A program made the position numbers and the translations under genes. A stretch of 64,000 nucleotides of DNA from Syntrophorhabdaceae bacterium (lineage in GTDB: Bacteria; Desulfobacterota; Syntrophorhabdia; Syntrophorhabdales; Syntrophorhabdaceae), in contig DASXUJ010000062.1 in assembly GCA_036504895.1 (NCBI GenBank), forward strand, positions 124,001-188,000. The letters run 5' to 3'. The notes under the pieces were generated by a model that did not search any database, was not told the origin of the DNA, and worked only from the letters and a program-made list of their open reading frames with translations. Numbering within the stretch: the stretch's first letter is position 1; each line of letters starts with the position of its first letter. Shown here in pieces: positions 53,182 through 61,900 of this stretch.

Positions 53182-54423
53182 ATGATTACCGTAAAAGAAG
53201 TTCTCGCGGCTCAAAACAGGATAGGACCTTTTATCCATAAGACGCCTTTGATGCGGTCCAGTTCTTTAAGCGAGGCAACGGGCGCGGATGTCTTCATCAA
53301 GGCGGAAAACCTCCAGAAAACAGGGGCTTTCAAAGTGAGAGGGGCTTTCAATAAGATGATAGGCATGAATGAGGATGCAGTGATTACCGCATCCATGGGG
53401 AATCACGCGCAGGCCGTTGCTTTTGCGGCCAGAGAAACGGGAATCAAAGCAAAAATCGTGATGCCTGTCGTGGTTTCCATAATAAAAGAAGAAGCGACGA
53501 GAGGCTACGGGGCCGAGGTGATACTGAAAGGCGCCGACCTGGGGCAATCCCTCGATTTCGCCCTCTCTCAAAAACAATATCCTTTCATCCACCCTTTTGA
53601 CGACGATGCAGTAATCGCGGGACAAGGAACTATAGGTTTGGAAATAATGGACGAGCTCAACAACGTGGACGCGATCCTCGTGCCGGTGGGTGGGGGCGGC
53701 CTGGTCGCCGGGGTTGGGGCGGCAGTAAAAGCCCTATCTCCTTCCACTCAAATAATAGGGGTAGTCACCGAGTCGGCCCCGGCGGCATACCGCTCCTTTC
53801 TCGAAAGAAAATTATTGGAGTGCCCTCCCCGCCCTACAGTGGCCGACGGGGTCAAGGTGGGCAAATTGGGGGACAGGCCCTTCCGGATGATCATCCGATA
53901 CGTCGATGATATCATACTGGTAGCGGAAGATATGGTCGCCCTCGGAGTGCTCCTTCTCATGGAGCGCGCGAAAATGGTGGTGGAGGGGGCCGGAGCGCTC
54001 CCGCTCGCGGCGCTTCTGTCACATAAGGAGCGATTCAAGGGAAAACGGGTGGTCCTCGTAGCGAGTGGAGGAAATATCGATTTCACCGTCATCGACAGGA
54101 TCGTGAGAAGGGGGCTTGTTACGAACGGGAGAATAGTGACCTTTGACGTGGTGGCGGACGACATACCGGGAAATCTGCGCGATCTCACCTCCCTTATCGC
54201 CGGGCTCAGGGCCAATATCCTCGATGTCTCTCACAACCGGCTTACCCAGAGCCTCCCCCTGGAGAAGACTTTGGTCACCTTTACGATAGAAGTGCGCTCC
54301 AGGGAGGACGGAGAGGCCCTTTTTGCCCGGCTCCGCGCCAAAGGCTTTGTGACGAGAGACTCCTCCCGCTTCATTACGGGAGCCACCAGAACAACAGGCG
54401 CCATAGATGATGTCTTACATTAG
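53182..54423 (+). CDS. ilvA: Threonine ammonia-lyase (threonine dehydratase)
   Basis: A 413-aa PLP enzyme from the ATG after AAGGAGAGG. The catalytic domain has the PLP lysine in KTGAFKVRGAF (near 50), SMGNHAQAVAFAA, the phosphate-binding VGGGGLVAG and, near the end of that domain, VASGGNIDF. An ACT-like regulatory region (about 325-410) ends the protein. It deaminates threonine to 2-ketobutyrate, the entry to isoleucine. The short single-ACT form resembles YgkJ/TdcB-like lyases found in many anaerobes. IlvD is encoded at 33748-35406, but other ilv genes are absent nearby. Confidence 0.92.
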   Translation: MITVKEVLAAQNRIGPFIHKTPLMRSSSLSEATGADVFIKAENLQKTGAFKVRGAFNKMIGMNEDAVITASMGNHAQAVAFAARETGIKAKIVMPVVVSIIKEEATRGYGAEVILKGADLGQSLDFALSQKQYPFIHPFDDDAVIAGQGTIGLEIMDELNNVDAILVPVGGGGLVAGVGAAVKALSPSTQIIGVVTESAPAAYRSFLERKLLECPPRPTVADGVKVGKLGDRPFRMIIRYVDDIILVAEDMVALGVLLLMERAKMVVEGAGALPLAALLSHKERFKGKRVVLVASGGNIDFTVIDRIVRRGLVTNGRIVTFDVVADDIPGNLRDLTSLIAGLRANILDVSHNRLTQSLPLEKTLVTFTIEVRSREDGEALFARLRAKGFVTRDSSRFITGATRTTGAIDDVLH

Positions 54424-54476
54424 CAGATGATTATAATCTATTTAAATAATTAGTTCTTCGTAATGGGGAGGCACTG

Positions 54477-54851
54477 ATGAAATTGAGCGAAAAGGAATTT
54501 GACGCCCTCGTAAAAAGGGCGATACGCCGCATCCCTCCCGAAATCTGCGAGCACCTCGAGAATATCATGATCTCCGTCCTCCCAAAACCTTCAAAGGAAA
54601 TGCTCAGGGAATCGGGCCTCCCGAAGGGAGAGACCCTTCTCGGCCTTTTCCAGGGGGTTTCCCTTATGGAGCGACTTGCCACTTTTCCTCCCCTTTATCC
54701 TGATACCATATTCCTCTTTCAGGAGCCTCTCGAAGAGATTTGTCTCACCATAGAGGAGCTTGAAGAGGAGGTCGAGATCACGGTCGTCCATGAGGTAGCC
54801 CATTTTCTGGGCATGGGAGAGGAGAGACTGGCCGAGCTCGGCTATGCCTGA
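54477..54851 (+). CDS. Zincin-like metallopeptidase family protein
   Basis: A 124-aa protein of the short bacterial family with a matrix-metalloprotease-like fold. The zinc motif is HEVAHFLGMGEERL (HExxH with a third ligand region after Gly-Met). Typical members also carry the LLGLFQG and PDTIFLFQEPLEE segments seen here. No signal peptide is present, so it is cytoplasmic. The substrate is unknown. It starts 53 bp after ilvA and is probably co-transcribed. Confidence 0.85.
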   Translation: MKLSEKEFDALVKRAIRRIPPEICEHLENIMISVLPKPSKEMLRESGLPKGETLLGLFQGVSLMERLATFPPLYPDTIFLFQEPLEEICLTIEELEEEVEITVVHEVAHFLGMGEERLAELGYA

Positions 54852-54917
54852 GTTTCCTGCGCACCAGTCTTAGATGATAAAGATTATTGCGAGCGAAGCG
54901 TCCCGTGGTGAAGGGCG

Positions 54918-55547
54918 TCACACAATGGAAACCCTTCGCTCAAGAGTTTCAGGATAAGGATACTCCATTCGTTTTGCCGTCTCACGCGAGACACCGTCTC
55001 CGAAATACTTGGCCACAATCAGAAGGGCGCAATCAATCCCCGCGGAAATGCCGGCGGAGGTAAAAATGTTTCCGTCCTCTACCACGTGAAGGTCTCTCTC
55101 CACCTTCGTATCAGGGAAGAGATCTCTCATCCAATCGAGAAGAGCCCAATGGGTCGTAGCCCGGCGCCCCTTGAGTAAACCTGCCCTGCCGAGAAGCATG
55201 GAACCCGTACAGACCGACGCCACGGTCCCGGCCTCGCGAGCACGCTCGGAGATCCATGTGATGAGAGGCTCATTCCCCATCTCTCTGCGAGTTCCCATCC
55301 CGCCGGGGATGAAAAGGATATCGAAGCGAGGACATGTGGCAATCCCGCAGTGAGGCACAACTTTCATGCCTCCTGTCGTAATCACCGGGTCCGCCTTCTC
55401 CGCCACAAGGAGGACCTCGAAAGGAGAAGGGTCCTCGCCACGGCTCTCTTCATGAAGACGGGTCACCGAAAAGACTTCGAAAGGTCCGCAAAAATCGAGT
55501 GCCTCTACCTCGTCAAAGATCAGAATTCCCACCTTTTTGCGTTCCAT
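54918..55547 (-). CDS. DJ-1/PfpI family protein, isonitrile-hydratase-like
   Basis: A 209-aa protein. The sequence VGILIFDEVEALDFCGPFEVFSV and the nucleophile Cys in ASVCTGSMLLGRAGLL mark the branch that includes isonitrile hydratase and the N-terminal half of GATase-type AraC regulators. GRRATTHWALLDWM follows. No helix-turn-helix is present, so it is not a regulator. The ATG at 55547 is one base after the stop of the decarboxylase-family gene, so the two are co-translated and may work on the same small molecule. Confidence 0.8.
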   Translation of the reverse strand: MERKKVGILIFDEVEALDFCGPFEVFSVTRLHEESRGEDPSPFEVLLVAEKADPVITTGGMKVVPHCGIATCPRFDILFIPGGMGTRREMGNEPLITWISERAREAGTVASVCTGSMLLGRAGLLKGRRATTHWALLDWMRDLFPDTKVERDLHVVEDGNIFTSAGISAGIDCALLIVAKYFGDGVSRETAKRMEYPYPETLERRVSIV

Positions 55548-55548
55548 C

Positions 55549-56355
55549 TCAGCCCATAAACCGGTGGAGGACCTTTCCGCCCGTGATGGTAAGGCCGATG
55601 CTGAAGGTATATCCCTCCAATGCCTGAACAGGCCCGAGGTCCGCAACTTCTTCGAAAAGGGAGGGCATGAAGTAAACCCCGGCCTCGCCCGTCCACGCAT
55701 CCTTCACCGCCACATTCGTAACCGTACTCATGGTAATATCATGAACGAGGGGTTTTTCGGGATTTTCGTAATCGGGAAAGTGGCGCATGAGGTAGAATTT
55801 TACCGGAGGTGCTTCTTCCGGGGGTATCGCCTTCTTGAGGACCAGCGTCCCTTCCACTATCCTTTCTTCGTGGGCAGCGCATATGCCCTTCATTTTTGCG
55901 CCCCCCTTCTTCCCCCCTACCATCGGCGTCAGGTCGTGGAGCTTCGTAATGTGGACACGGCCAAGCTTCTTCGGAAAACCCTGGATGAACCCACGCATAA
56001 GAGTAAAATCGTTGTCCACCCATATATAGGGCACATAGTAACCGGGTTCTCCTTCAAAATCACAGCGTATCATGACGATGCACTCCCTGTACATGGAACG
56101 CTCGGGATTGACGAAGGAGAGATCGAGACTTGCATCGCTCACAGATATCCATTCCACAAACCAGACAGCGCCTTCACCGGGATTCGGACCCATACCGAGC
56201 GGCTCGGGCAGCAGAGCACGGACCTTTTCCGGATCGGCCTTAAAATTGAGGTGCATGGCCTCCCCGCCATAATGCCATGGGGGCGGGTCCAGGAGAGAAG
56301 CTTTCCCTCCCGGTGACAGGGGGAGCATATATCCCTTCAGGGTACTTTGGCTCAT
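55549..56355 (-). CDS. Acetoacetate decarboxylase family protein
   Basis: A 268-aa protein of the ADC fold. It has the Schiff-base region GFIQGFPKKLGRV, with the adjacent lysines of true acetoacetate decarboxylase, and the family landmarks RECIVMIRCDFEGEPGYYVPYIWVDNDF. A start after GGAGGAGG is clear. Family members include decarboxylases and also aldolase- or dehydratase-like enzymes, so the reaction is not certain. It is paired with the DJ-1 gene. Confidence 0.82.
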   Translation of the reverse strand: MSQSTLKGYMLPLSPGGKASLLDPPPWHYGGEAMHLNFKADPEKVRALLPEPLGMGPNPGEGAVWFVEWISVSDASLDLSFVNPERSMYRECIVMIRCDFEGEPGYYVPYIWVDNDFTLMRGFIQGFPKKLGRVHITKLHDLTPMVGGKKGGAKMKGICAAHEERIVEGTLVLKKAIPPEEAPPVKFYLMRHFPDYENPEKPLVHDITMSTVTNVAVKDAWTGEAGVYFMPSLFEEVADLGPVQALEGYTFSIGLTITGGKVLHRFMG

Positions 56356-56472
56356 AATTTTGACCTCCTCCTCTGTGTCGCCTCAGGTGAGGCGGAATGT
56401 GCGCACGTGAAGGCAAAGATTATCTTGTTCCCCACTTACTCTGAAAAACCTCAAGGAACAAAGGGTCGAATT

Positions 56473-56820
56473 TCAAGGCCCTTCGGGCCGGAGCCCTTTG
56501 AGGGCCGTTTCAAGGTCGCCATATAGGGGAATATCGGAGGCAAGGTCCACCATGTCGAATACCTTTTTTATTGTTTCGCCGGCATTTGCAATGACCAAAT
56601 TCCCTTTCTTCCCTTCTATCTCACCGAGCGTCCGGTACAGCACCCTGATCCCGGCGCTGCTCATATATTCGAGGCCGTGGATATCCAGAAGGAGGAATCG
56701 GACGCCCCTCTCCAGGAGGGTCGCACACCATTGGTCGAGCTGGGGGGACGTAAGTGCGTCCAGCCGCCCCCTCACAGTGAGAATTACCACATCTCCCTTG
56801 GTATATTCCGTAATCTCCAT
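56473..56820 (-). CDS. STAS-domain anti-sigma-factor antagonist (RsbV-type)
   Basis: A 115-aa single STAS domain. Strand and helix pattern is standard (VVILTVRGRLDALTSPQL; FLLLDIHGLEYMSSAGIRVL). The switch serine is S54 or S55 in MSSAGIR. The phospho form is dephosphorylated by PP2C enzymes and the dephospho form binds an RsbW-type domain. The gene follows the PP2C gene by 108 bp on the same strand and starts after GGGAGG. With the PP2C and the permease-linked ATPase-like domain it completes a partner-switching set in one operon. Confidence 0.9.
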   Translation of the reverse strand: MEITEYTKGDVVILTVRGRLDALTSPQLDQWCATLLERGVRFLLLDIHGLEYMSSAGIRVLYRTLGEIEGKKGNLVIANAGETIKKVFDMVDLASDIPLYGDLETALKGLRPEGP

Positions 56821-56928
56821 GTCCCTCCCTTTACTGCCGACTCCGTCAGGCCATTGCCCTTAACACATGTGCCTCTCCACATTATCTCAGTTTGTCTCCC
56901 CTTCGTCCACGGTTTTTTATAACGCGAA

Positions 56929-57891
56929 TTATGTGGCAGGACCGAGAAACCTGACGGAAAGGATGGTGATATCGTCCGATTGGACGGCGCCCGCGGCATG
57001 ACGTCTGAGCGCAGCAAGTACGTGCATAATGTGCTCCCGGGGAGATGTCGCTCCGCCCCCTTCCAGGGCAAATGCCAGGCCCTCCTCTCCGAAAAGAGCC
57101 CCCTCGGGATCCATGGCTTCCGTCACGCCGTCCGTATAAGCGAAACATAACCCACCCCGGGGCAGAACAAGAAATTCGTCGCAAAAGGAGGCGGCGGGCC
57201 TTACGCCGAGCGGCCTCCCGGGCCTCACGTCCACCCTGGTAGCTGTTCCCGCGGCATTTATCAAATAGGGCGGGTTATGACCTGCGTTGGAGTAGCGGAG
57301 CTCTCCGGTCTCCATATCAAGGACAGCGAGGAAGACAGTGATAAACATGACCTGATCGTTTTCCCGGCATAGCTCCACATTCGCTTTCGAGAGGATTTCC
57401 GAAGGAGATTGAACGCCCTGTCCCCCTGCGGCAAGCAATCTTATTGCGGTTTTTCCACGGGCCATACATAATGCGGCGGGGACCCCCTTCCCTGAGACGT
57501 CACCTATGACTATCCAGAGGTGCCGTGAACCGGTAAAGAAGAAATCATAGAAATCTCCCCCCACCTCTTTTGCCGGCTCAAGATGGGCGGCCAACTCGAA
57601 GTCGTGACGCGCGAGCTCAGGAGGATGAGGGACCATACTCATTTGAATGTCATGGGCGATTTTAAGCTCACTTTCGATCTTCTCTTTCGCAGCCGTGGCC
57701 TCCTTAAGCTTCTCTATATGTGAAGTGAGCGACCCTGTCATGAAGGCGAGCGCTTTCGCGAGCCGTGAAACCTCATCCTTTGATTTCATGGCAATCGCCT
57801 TGATCCTGGCGCCCGCCTCATGGATGTCGGTGAAATCCGTATAAGAGAGTTGTCGCGCATAGAAGGCGAGGAGATTGAGACTTCCCGTCAT
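56929..57891 (-). pseudogene. HAMP-PP2C part of a frameshifted Cache-HAMP-PP2C phosphatase (3' part)
   Basis: A 320-aa frame from the first ATG, open back to a TGA at 57940-57942. It begins within the second membrane helix (upstream residues read LIASCITTLFLVKR), then HAMP (about 28-60), a coiled-coil linker (about 55-85) and a complete RsbU/SpoIIE PP2C domain: VGGDFYDFF, GDVSGKGVPAAL, YTDGVTEA and QSDDITILSV carry the metal-binding Asp residues. It would dephosphorylate the STAS protein encoded next. Alone it lacks a sensor and a full membrane anchor. It could still be made as a separate protein if a non-ATG start is used. It is in a different frame from the Cache part at 57818-58975. Confidence 0.75.
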
Positions 57892-58975
57892 TCTCTTTAC
57901 CAGGAAAAGGGTCGTAATACAGCTTGCAATAAGGACCGGTCACGGTGAAAACTATCTGCCATCCCACCAAGACCCTGGCGGGGCGGTCAATCTCGTCCCT
58001 GTACACGGAGGCGGCCACATACCAGTCAAGGGGAGGGAAATAATCGACATAGGCTTCCTTGAGGAAACGGAAATCGCCCTCATGCCCCGAGGGTTTGTCC
58101 CAAAGGTATATCAAAGGCAATCCCGGGTTTTTTGAAGCCTTTATAAGCTCATCATAATGGAGGATCACCCGGGCAGGGTCATTTACCTGTGCCGCCTCCT
58201 TGCCTTTGAGGGCAGGGTGGAGGAGCATCTTCTTTTGACCGTTAAAGAGGAAGAAATAGCCGGTCTGCCCGATACGCATTCTGCCCATGGTCTCTTCGAG
58301 GCCTTTCACGACCCTTTCGATCTTCATGTTCATATCACGTGTAATGTCATCGATGTACACACCGGTGCCCACCACCCAATTCCATTTTTTATAAAGCTCG
58401 ACATAACTCAGCTTCTCCGCCGGCTCTTTTTCTCCCAACCGTATATACCAGAATGAGTCAAATCCGCTCCCTTTGGTGAGAGCGGTCCGGATGATGTCCC
58501 GTACCGCGTACTTTCCCTTCACGTCCCGAAACAGGGAAAGGTCCTTTCCGTAGAGTGCCGGATCAGGGTGAGAGATATTCATCCCCTTCAGATCATAGAC
58601 AAAAAAATAGTCGTTGTTTCCGAATTTAAAATTTCGAAGAGATTCGGCGGCTAATCTCTTCGCCTCCCCCTCCGTGAGCGATCCCGCCCGGTAAAGGGCA
58701 TAATATCCATCGATATGCGTCAGGGCCAGGGCCGTGAGGTTCTTAAGCTGCTCTTTGTACCTGAGAAGGGCATACTCTTTATGATAGACGATGCTCCGAT
58801 GCTCGTTCTCGATGTCCAGCTTCACGAGGCGGAGCTGGTCGCGCGCTGCCTGTCTCGTCGTCCTGCTCATCGTCTCCGTCACTTCCACTACGGTAAAAGC
58901 CATAATCGCGGCGGAAGACACGGTAAGGATAGTGATGATGAGGAGGAGTAGTTTTGAACGGAAGGAAGTAAGCAT
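57818..58975 (-). pseudogene. Double-Cache sensor part of a frameshifted Cache-HAMP-PP2C phosphatase (5' part)
   Basis: About 385 aa from the ATG at 58975, which has GAAGG before it; a TTG at 58999 inside the permease gene is the alternative. One membrane helix (about 7-27) is followed by a periplasmic sensor with two Cache-like units: NNDYFFVYDLKGMNISHPDP and TGYFFLFNGQKKMLLHP, each followed by a VVGTGVYID or WYVAASVY strand. The second membrane helix begins as VLVGWQIVFTV and then breaks off into non-homologous sequence. Skipping one base near 57936-57939 restores T-V-L-I-A-S-C, joining it to the PP2C frame. The intact protein would be about 682 aa. Confidence 0.78.
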
Positions 58976-58988
58976 CGACGCCTTCAGA

Positions 58989-60704
58989 TTAATGTTCAAA
59001 ATGGAGGAAGAGGAGGTTCATGTCGTCCCTCTTTTCCTGGCGCACCGCATCCGTGTATTGGCGGATCATGTAACCTGACAGCTTCGTGGAAGCCGCAGCT
59101 TCCCGTTTCAACTCCTCCTTTGAAGGCCGGGATAAGGCAAGCTCCAGGGGTTCACCACGATAGGAAATCGTCATATCGAGCTTGAATTCATCAAACTCCG
59201 CCTTCACCTTCACCTTCCCTTCCTTCACCTCGACAAGGGAGGCTCCTTCAAGAAACTCGTTCAAGGCGGAGGCAGCGCTGTGAATCACTTCCGGACGGGC
59301 GCCCCAGCTTCTCCCCTGATGCTCCATAAATTCGAATATTTTCTCCGAGGAATCAGTTGCCACATTCAGCTCCAGTACCGCCTGTCGTGAAATGCCGATC
59401 CTCAGAAGCAGGTTGAGGAGAATTGCGGCCATCGTGGCGAGAGAGAGGGAGGAGGCGAATACGGGCTTTACCCATGGATGGACGTTTCGATAAAGCTCCG
59501 GCGCCATATCGGCGCTTAAGCCGAAGATGATCGAGGCGCCGACCACGAAGGTCTTGCGGGCATCCATCATTCTTGACATCATGATTTGAAATCCCGCCAC
59601 GATCATGAAACTGACGGCAAAAATGAGCGTTGCTCCGATTACGGGTTTGGGCATTATGAGGAATAGCTCCGCCAGTTTCGGGAAGAAGGCGAGGGATATG
59701 AAAATAGCGCCCACCGCAAAGGCCACCACGCGGCTCGTCGCTCCGGTTGCCACCGAAAGGCCCACATTGGACGACGAAGTCGATTGTCCGTAGCCTCCTA
59801 TAATTCCCGGTATCACCCCGCCCAGCCCGTCAGCAAGGATACCTCGTGAAACCGCGTTCATATCCGGTCTCCTCCAGTCACTGTCGTTGATCTTCTGGCA
59901 CGTCACCAGGTCCCCCACTGTTTTGAAGGTCGAACAAAGGGTGGCCACCGTGAAAGGTATTACAAGAGAAAAATCAAAGGCCCAGCTTATTTTATCCGGC
60001 CGGGGAAGGGCGAAGACAGGGGCGGAGCGTATCTTTTCCAGGTCATCCGCGGTAATAATGCCCAGAAGCGCGGAGATCCCGTACCCGACGACCATTCCTA
60101 CAAGGGTACAGTAAAGCTTTAACTTACCCCTGCTCCACACGCTCAACGCAATGATTGCAAAAAAAGTGACGAGGCCGGTACTGATCTCTGCCGGGCGAAG
60201 AGAAAGGTCTCCCGCCTCATAGCCGAAAAAATTCTTCACCGAGATAGGGATCACCACTATCCCCACCATTGCAACGACCACGCCCGTGACTTCTGAGGGG
60301 AAGAGCACCCTCAGCCGGTGTATGACCCGCGAAAACAGGCACTCGATGATGCCGGCCACGGCCGTCATACCGAAAAGAAGGGGCAATCCTCCCGTGGCTG
60401 CGGCAATCTTTGACGCGTCAAAATAGGAAGGTCCGCACACGGAAGGACAAAGATAGCCCGATCCCACGGGTCCCTTCGTAAAGGCCTGAAGGACCGTTGC
60501 CGCTCCCCCCGCAATCATGGAAAGACTAATGAAGCCCCTCGCCCAATCAGGGCTTATCGAGCTTCCCAGTTGTCGCACTATAAGCACGGGAAAAATAAGG
60601 GCGATAAACAGGACGAACACATGCTGCAAACCCAATATAAGGGTCGTAAAAACTGGCGGCCTGTCATCCACGCCATAGATCAGGTTAGTCGGTTTTTTGG
60701 CCAT
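58989..60704 (-). CDS. NCS2 nucleobase permease fused to an RsbW-like ATPase domain
   Basis: A 571-aa protein. Residues 1-430 form a uracil/xanthine-type NCS2 transporter with about 14 helices (TTLILGLQHVFVLF, the substrate region GYGQSTSSSNVG, TVGDLVTC). Residues about 440-571 form a soluble domain that follows the RsbW/HATPase_c_2 pattern: strand LELNVATDSSE, helix with ALNEFLEGASL, strands GKVKVKAEFDEF and KLDMTISYRGEP, then KLSGYMIRQYTDAV and NLLFLHFEH. The N-box Asn appears as Gly and the DxGxGF acid is absent, so ATP binding is doubtful. The gene ends inside the start region of the Cache-PP2C gene. A STAS partner follows downstream. Confidence 0.82.
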   Translation of the reverse strand: MAKKPTNLIYGVDDRPPVFTTLILGLQHVFVLFIALIFPVLIVRQLGSSISPDWARGFISLSMIAGGAATVLQAFTKGPVGSGYLCPSVCGPSYFDASKIAAATGGLPLLFGMTAVAGIIECLFSRVIHRLRVLFPSEVTGVVVAMVGIVVIPISVKNFFGYEAGDLSLRPAEISTGLVTFFAIIALSVWSRGKLKLYCTLVGMVVGYGISALLGIITADDLEKIRSAPVFALPRPDKISWAFDFSLVIPFTVATLCSTFKTVGDLVTCQKINDSDWRRPDMNAVSRGILADGLGGVIPGIIGGYGQSTSSSNVGLSVATGATSRVVAFAVGAIFISLAFFPKLAELFLIMPKPVIGATLIFAVSFMIVAGFQIMMSRMMDARKTFVVGASIIFGLSADMAPELYRNVHPWVKPVFASSLSLATMAAILLNLLLRIGISRQAVLELNVATDSSEKIFEFMEHQGRSWGARPEVIHSAASALNEFLEGASLVEVKEGKVKVKAEFDEFKLDMTISYRGEPLELALSRPSKEELKREAAASTKLSGYMIRQYTDAVRQEKRDDMNLLFLHFEH

Positions 60705-60720
60705 AAAGGGTCTTGTTCTA

Positions 60721-60750
60721 CTCTTACCACTATCAAAAACTTTTTGTCAA
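60721..60750 (-). promoter_or_regulatory. Candidate promoter of the permease/partner-switching operon
   Basis: Minus strand TTGACA (60745-60750) with a weak TAAGAG (60721-60726) after 18 bp, close to the ATG at 60704. Confidence 0.35.
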
Positions 60751-60815
60751 TGAATCAGGAAGGCTCATCCCTCTACCTCCCACAGAAATTCGGATAGACG
60801 GGGGAGTCTCGCGGT

Positions 60816-60863
60816 ATTGCCTTTACAATCTTCGCGAGGCTCATTATCATAATGTAAGGCAAT
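60816..60863 (+). promoter_or_regulatory. Promoter with flanking inverted repeat before the PP2C gene
   Basis: TTTACA (60822-60827), 17-bp spacer and TATCAT (60845-60850) form a sigma70-type promoter. The inverted arms ATTGCCTTTACA (60816-60827) and TGTAAGGCAAT (60853-60863) overlap the -35 and the start-site region, as an operator for a dimeric regulator would, or a hairpin could form. Confidence 0.45.
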
Positions 60864-60902
60864 ATTTCTTACGTTCATTTAAAGGCCTCCGGAACGGGAC
60901 AC

Positions 60903-61754
60903 ATGGATATTAAGGTCGGTATCAGCGAAGCAATCGGAATGAGGGACAACATGGAAGACCACCACGCGGTCCATGGAGGGCCCGATCTTCCTCTTTTCAG
61001 TGCCGAAGTCTATGACGGTCATCTCGGCAGGGAGGCCGCCCGCCTCGCTTCGGAGATGCTTACCCCCCATTTTCTGAACCGATGGTACGAGGAACAGGAG
61101 AAGCCTGCCTTCGATCGCCTCAACGAAATTCTTTTACTGCGAGAGGCATATAACGCCGTGGATGAGTACATCATCCATGAGGGTATCCAGGGGGGGACCG
61201 CCGCAGCCACCCTTCTTCTCATGGGAGAGAGGTTCTTAGCCGCCAACGCCGGAGATTCAAGGGTAATAATAGGCACCGGATCAGGCGTTGAGACTCTGAC
61301 CCTCGATCACAAGCCGGACTTGCCCGAAGAAAGGGAAAGGATAGAATCACTCGGCGGGGTAATCACCCATCTCGGGACACCGCGTGTAATGGGTTTTCTC
61401 GCGATGACCCGGGCCCTTGGGGATAGGGATCTCAAGCCTTTCGTCACCTCCGAGCCGCGCATCGTCTCCGGCCTCCTGGGCAGAGAGAACGATTATGCCG
61501 TTCTGGCATGCGACGGCGTGTGGGATGTTCTTACTCCGGAGATAGTGATTGCAGTCATCCGGGAGGCCCGGGAAGCCCAGAAGGGAGCCGATGCCATAAA
61601 GGACAGGGCGATACGGGAGGGGAGCATGGATAATGTTACGGTCCTGGTCCTTGACCTCAAGGCCCACACGGCCCGAATGACCAGAGAACGGATGGAGGTC
61701 CGGACGGTCCTGGACATGGCACTCCCTCACGACCCCGAAGATGGACTGATGTGA
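60903..61754 (+). CDS. Eukaryotic-type PP2C (PPM) Ser/Thr phosphatase
   Basis: A 283-aa phosphatase of the PPM branch, not the SpoIIE branch. All metal and catalytic motifs are present: RDNMEDHH, VYDGHLGREAA, GGTAAATLLL, ANAGDSRVII, DHKPDLPEERERI, TRALGD, LACDGVWDVL and DNVTVLVL. It is closer to eukaryotic PP2C in motif spelling (MEDH, VYDGH) than to PrpC or Stp1. No Hanks-type kinase gene is seen in the window. It is divergent from the permease operon. A promoter with an inverted repeat lies 40-90 bp upstream. Confidence 0.9.
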   Translation: MDIKVGISEAIGMRDNMEDHHAVHGGPDLPLFSAEVYDGHLGREAARLASEMLTPHFLNRWYEEQEKPAFDRLNEILLLREAYNAVDEYIIHEGIQGGTAAATLLLMGERFLAANAGDSRVIIGTGSGVETLTLDHKPDLPEERERIESLGGVITHLGTPRVMGFLAMTRALGDRDLKPFVTSEPRIVSGLLGRENDYAVLACDGVWDVLTPEIVIAVIREAREAQKGADAIKDRAIREGSMDNVTVLVLDLKAHTARMTRERMEVRTVLDMALPHDPEDGLM

Positions 61755-61900
61755 GATAAACTGCCCTTACAGGGCCGACTATGGTATTATATCGCATGTT
61801 ATCCATGATTTACGTATACTTTTCAAAAAATGTTCATTTTACACCGACATCTCTTCTTTTAAAGGCAAAGGGCGTCTTTCCTTTACGACAGAGGAAGACG

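Noticed and set aside
54880-54917. REP-like remnant (TTGCGAGCGAAGCG)
   Set aside because: The stretch is short, without paired arms, and occurs once. It is not enough to call a repeat.
57818-57960. Programmed ribosomal frameshifting as the explanation for the split Cache-PP2C gene
   Set aside because: No slippery heptamer or obvious downstream pseudoknot is visible at the junction. A plain one-base indel is simpler, so recoding is mentioned only as an alternative.
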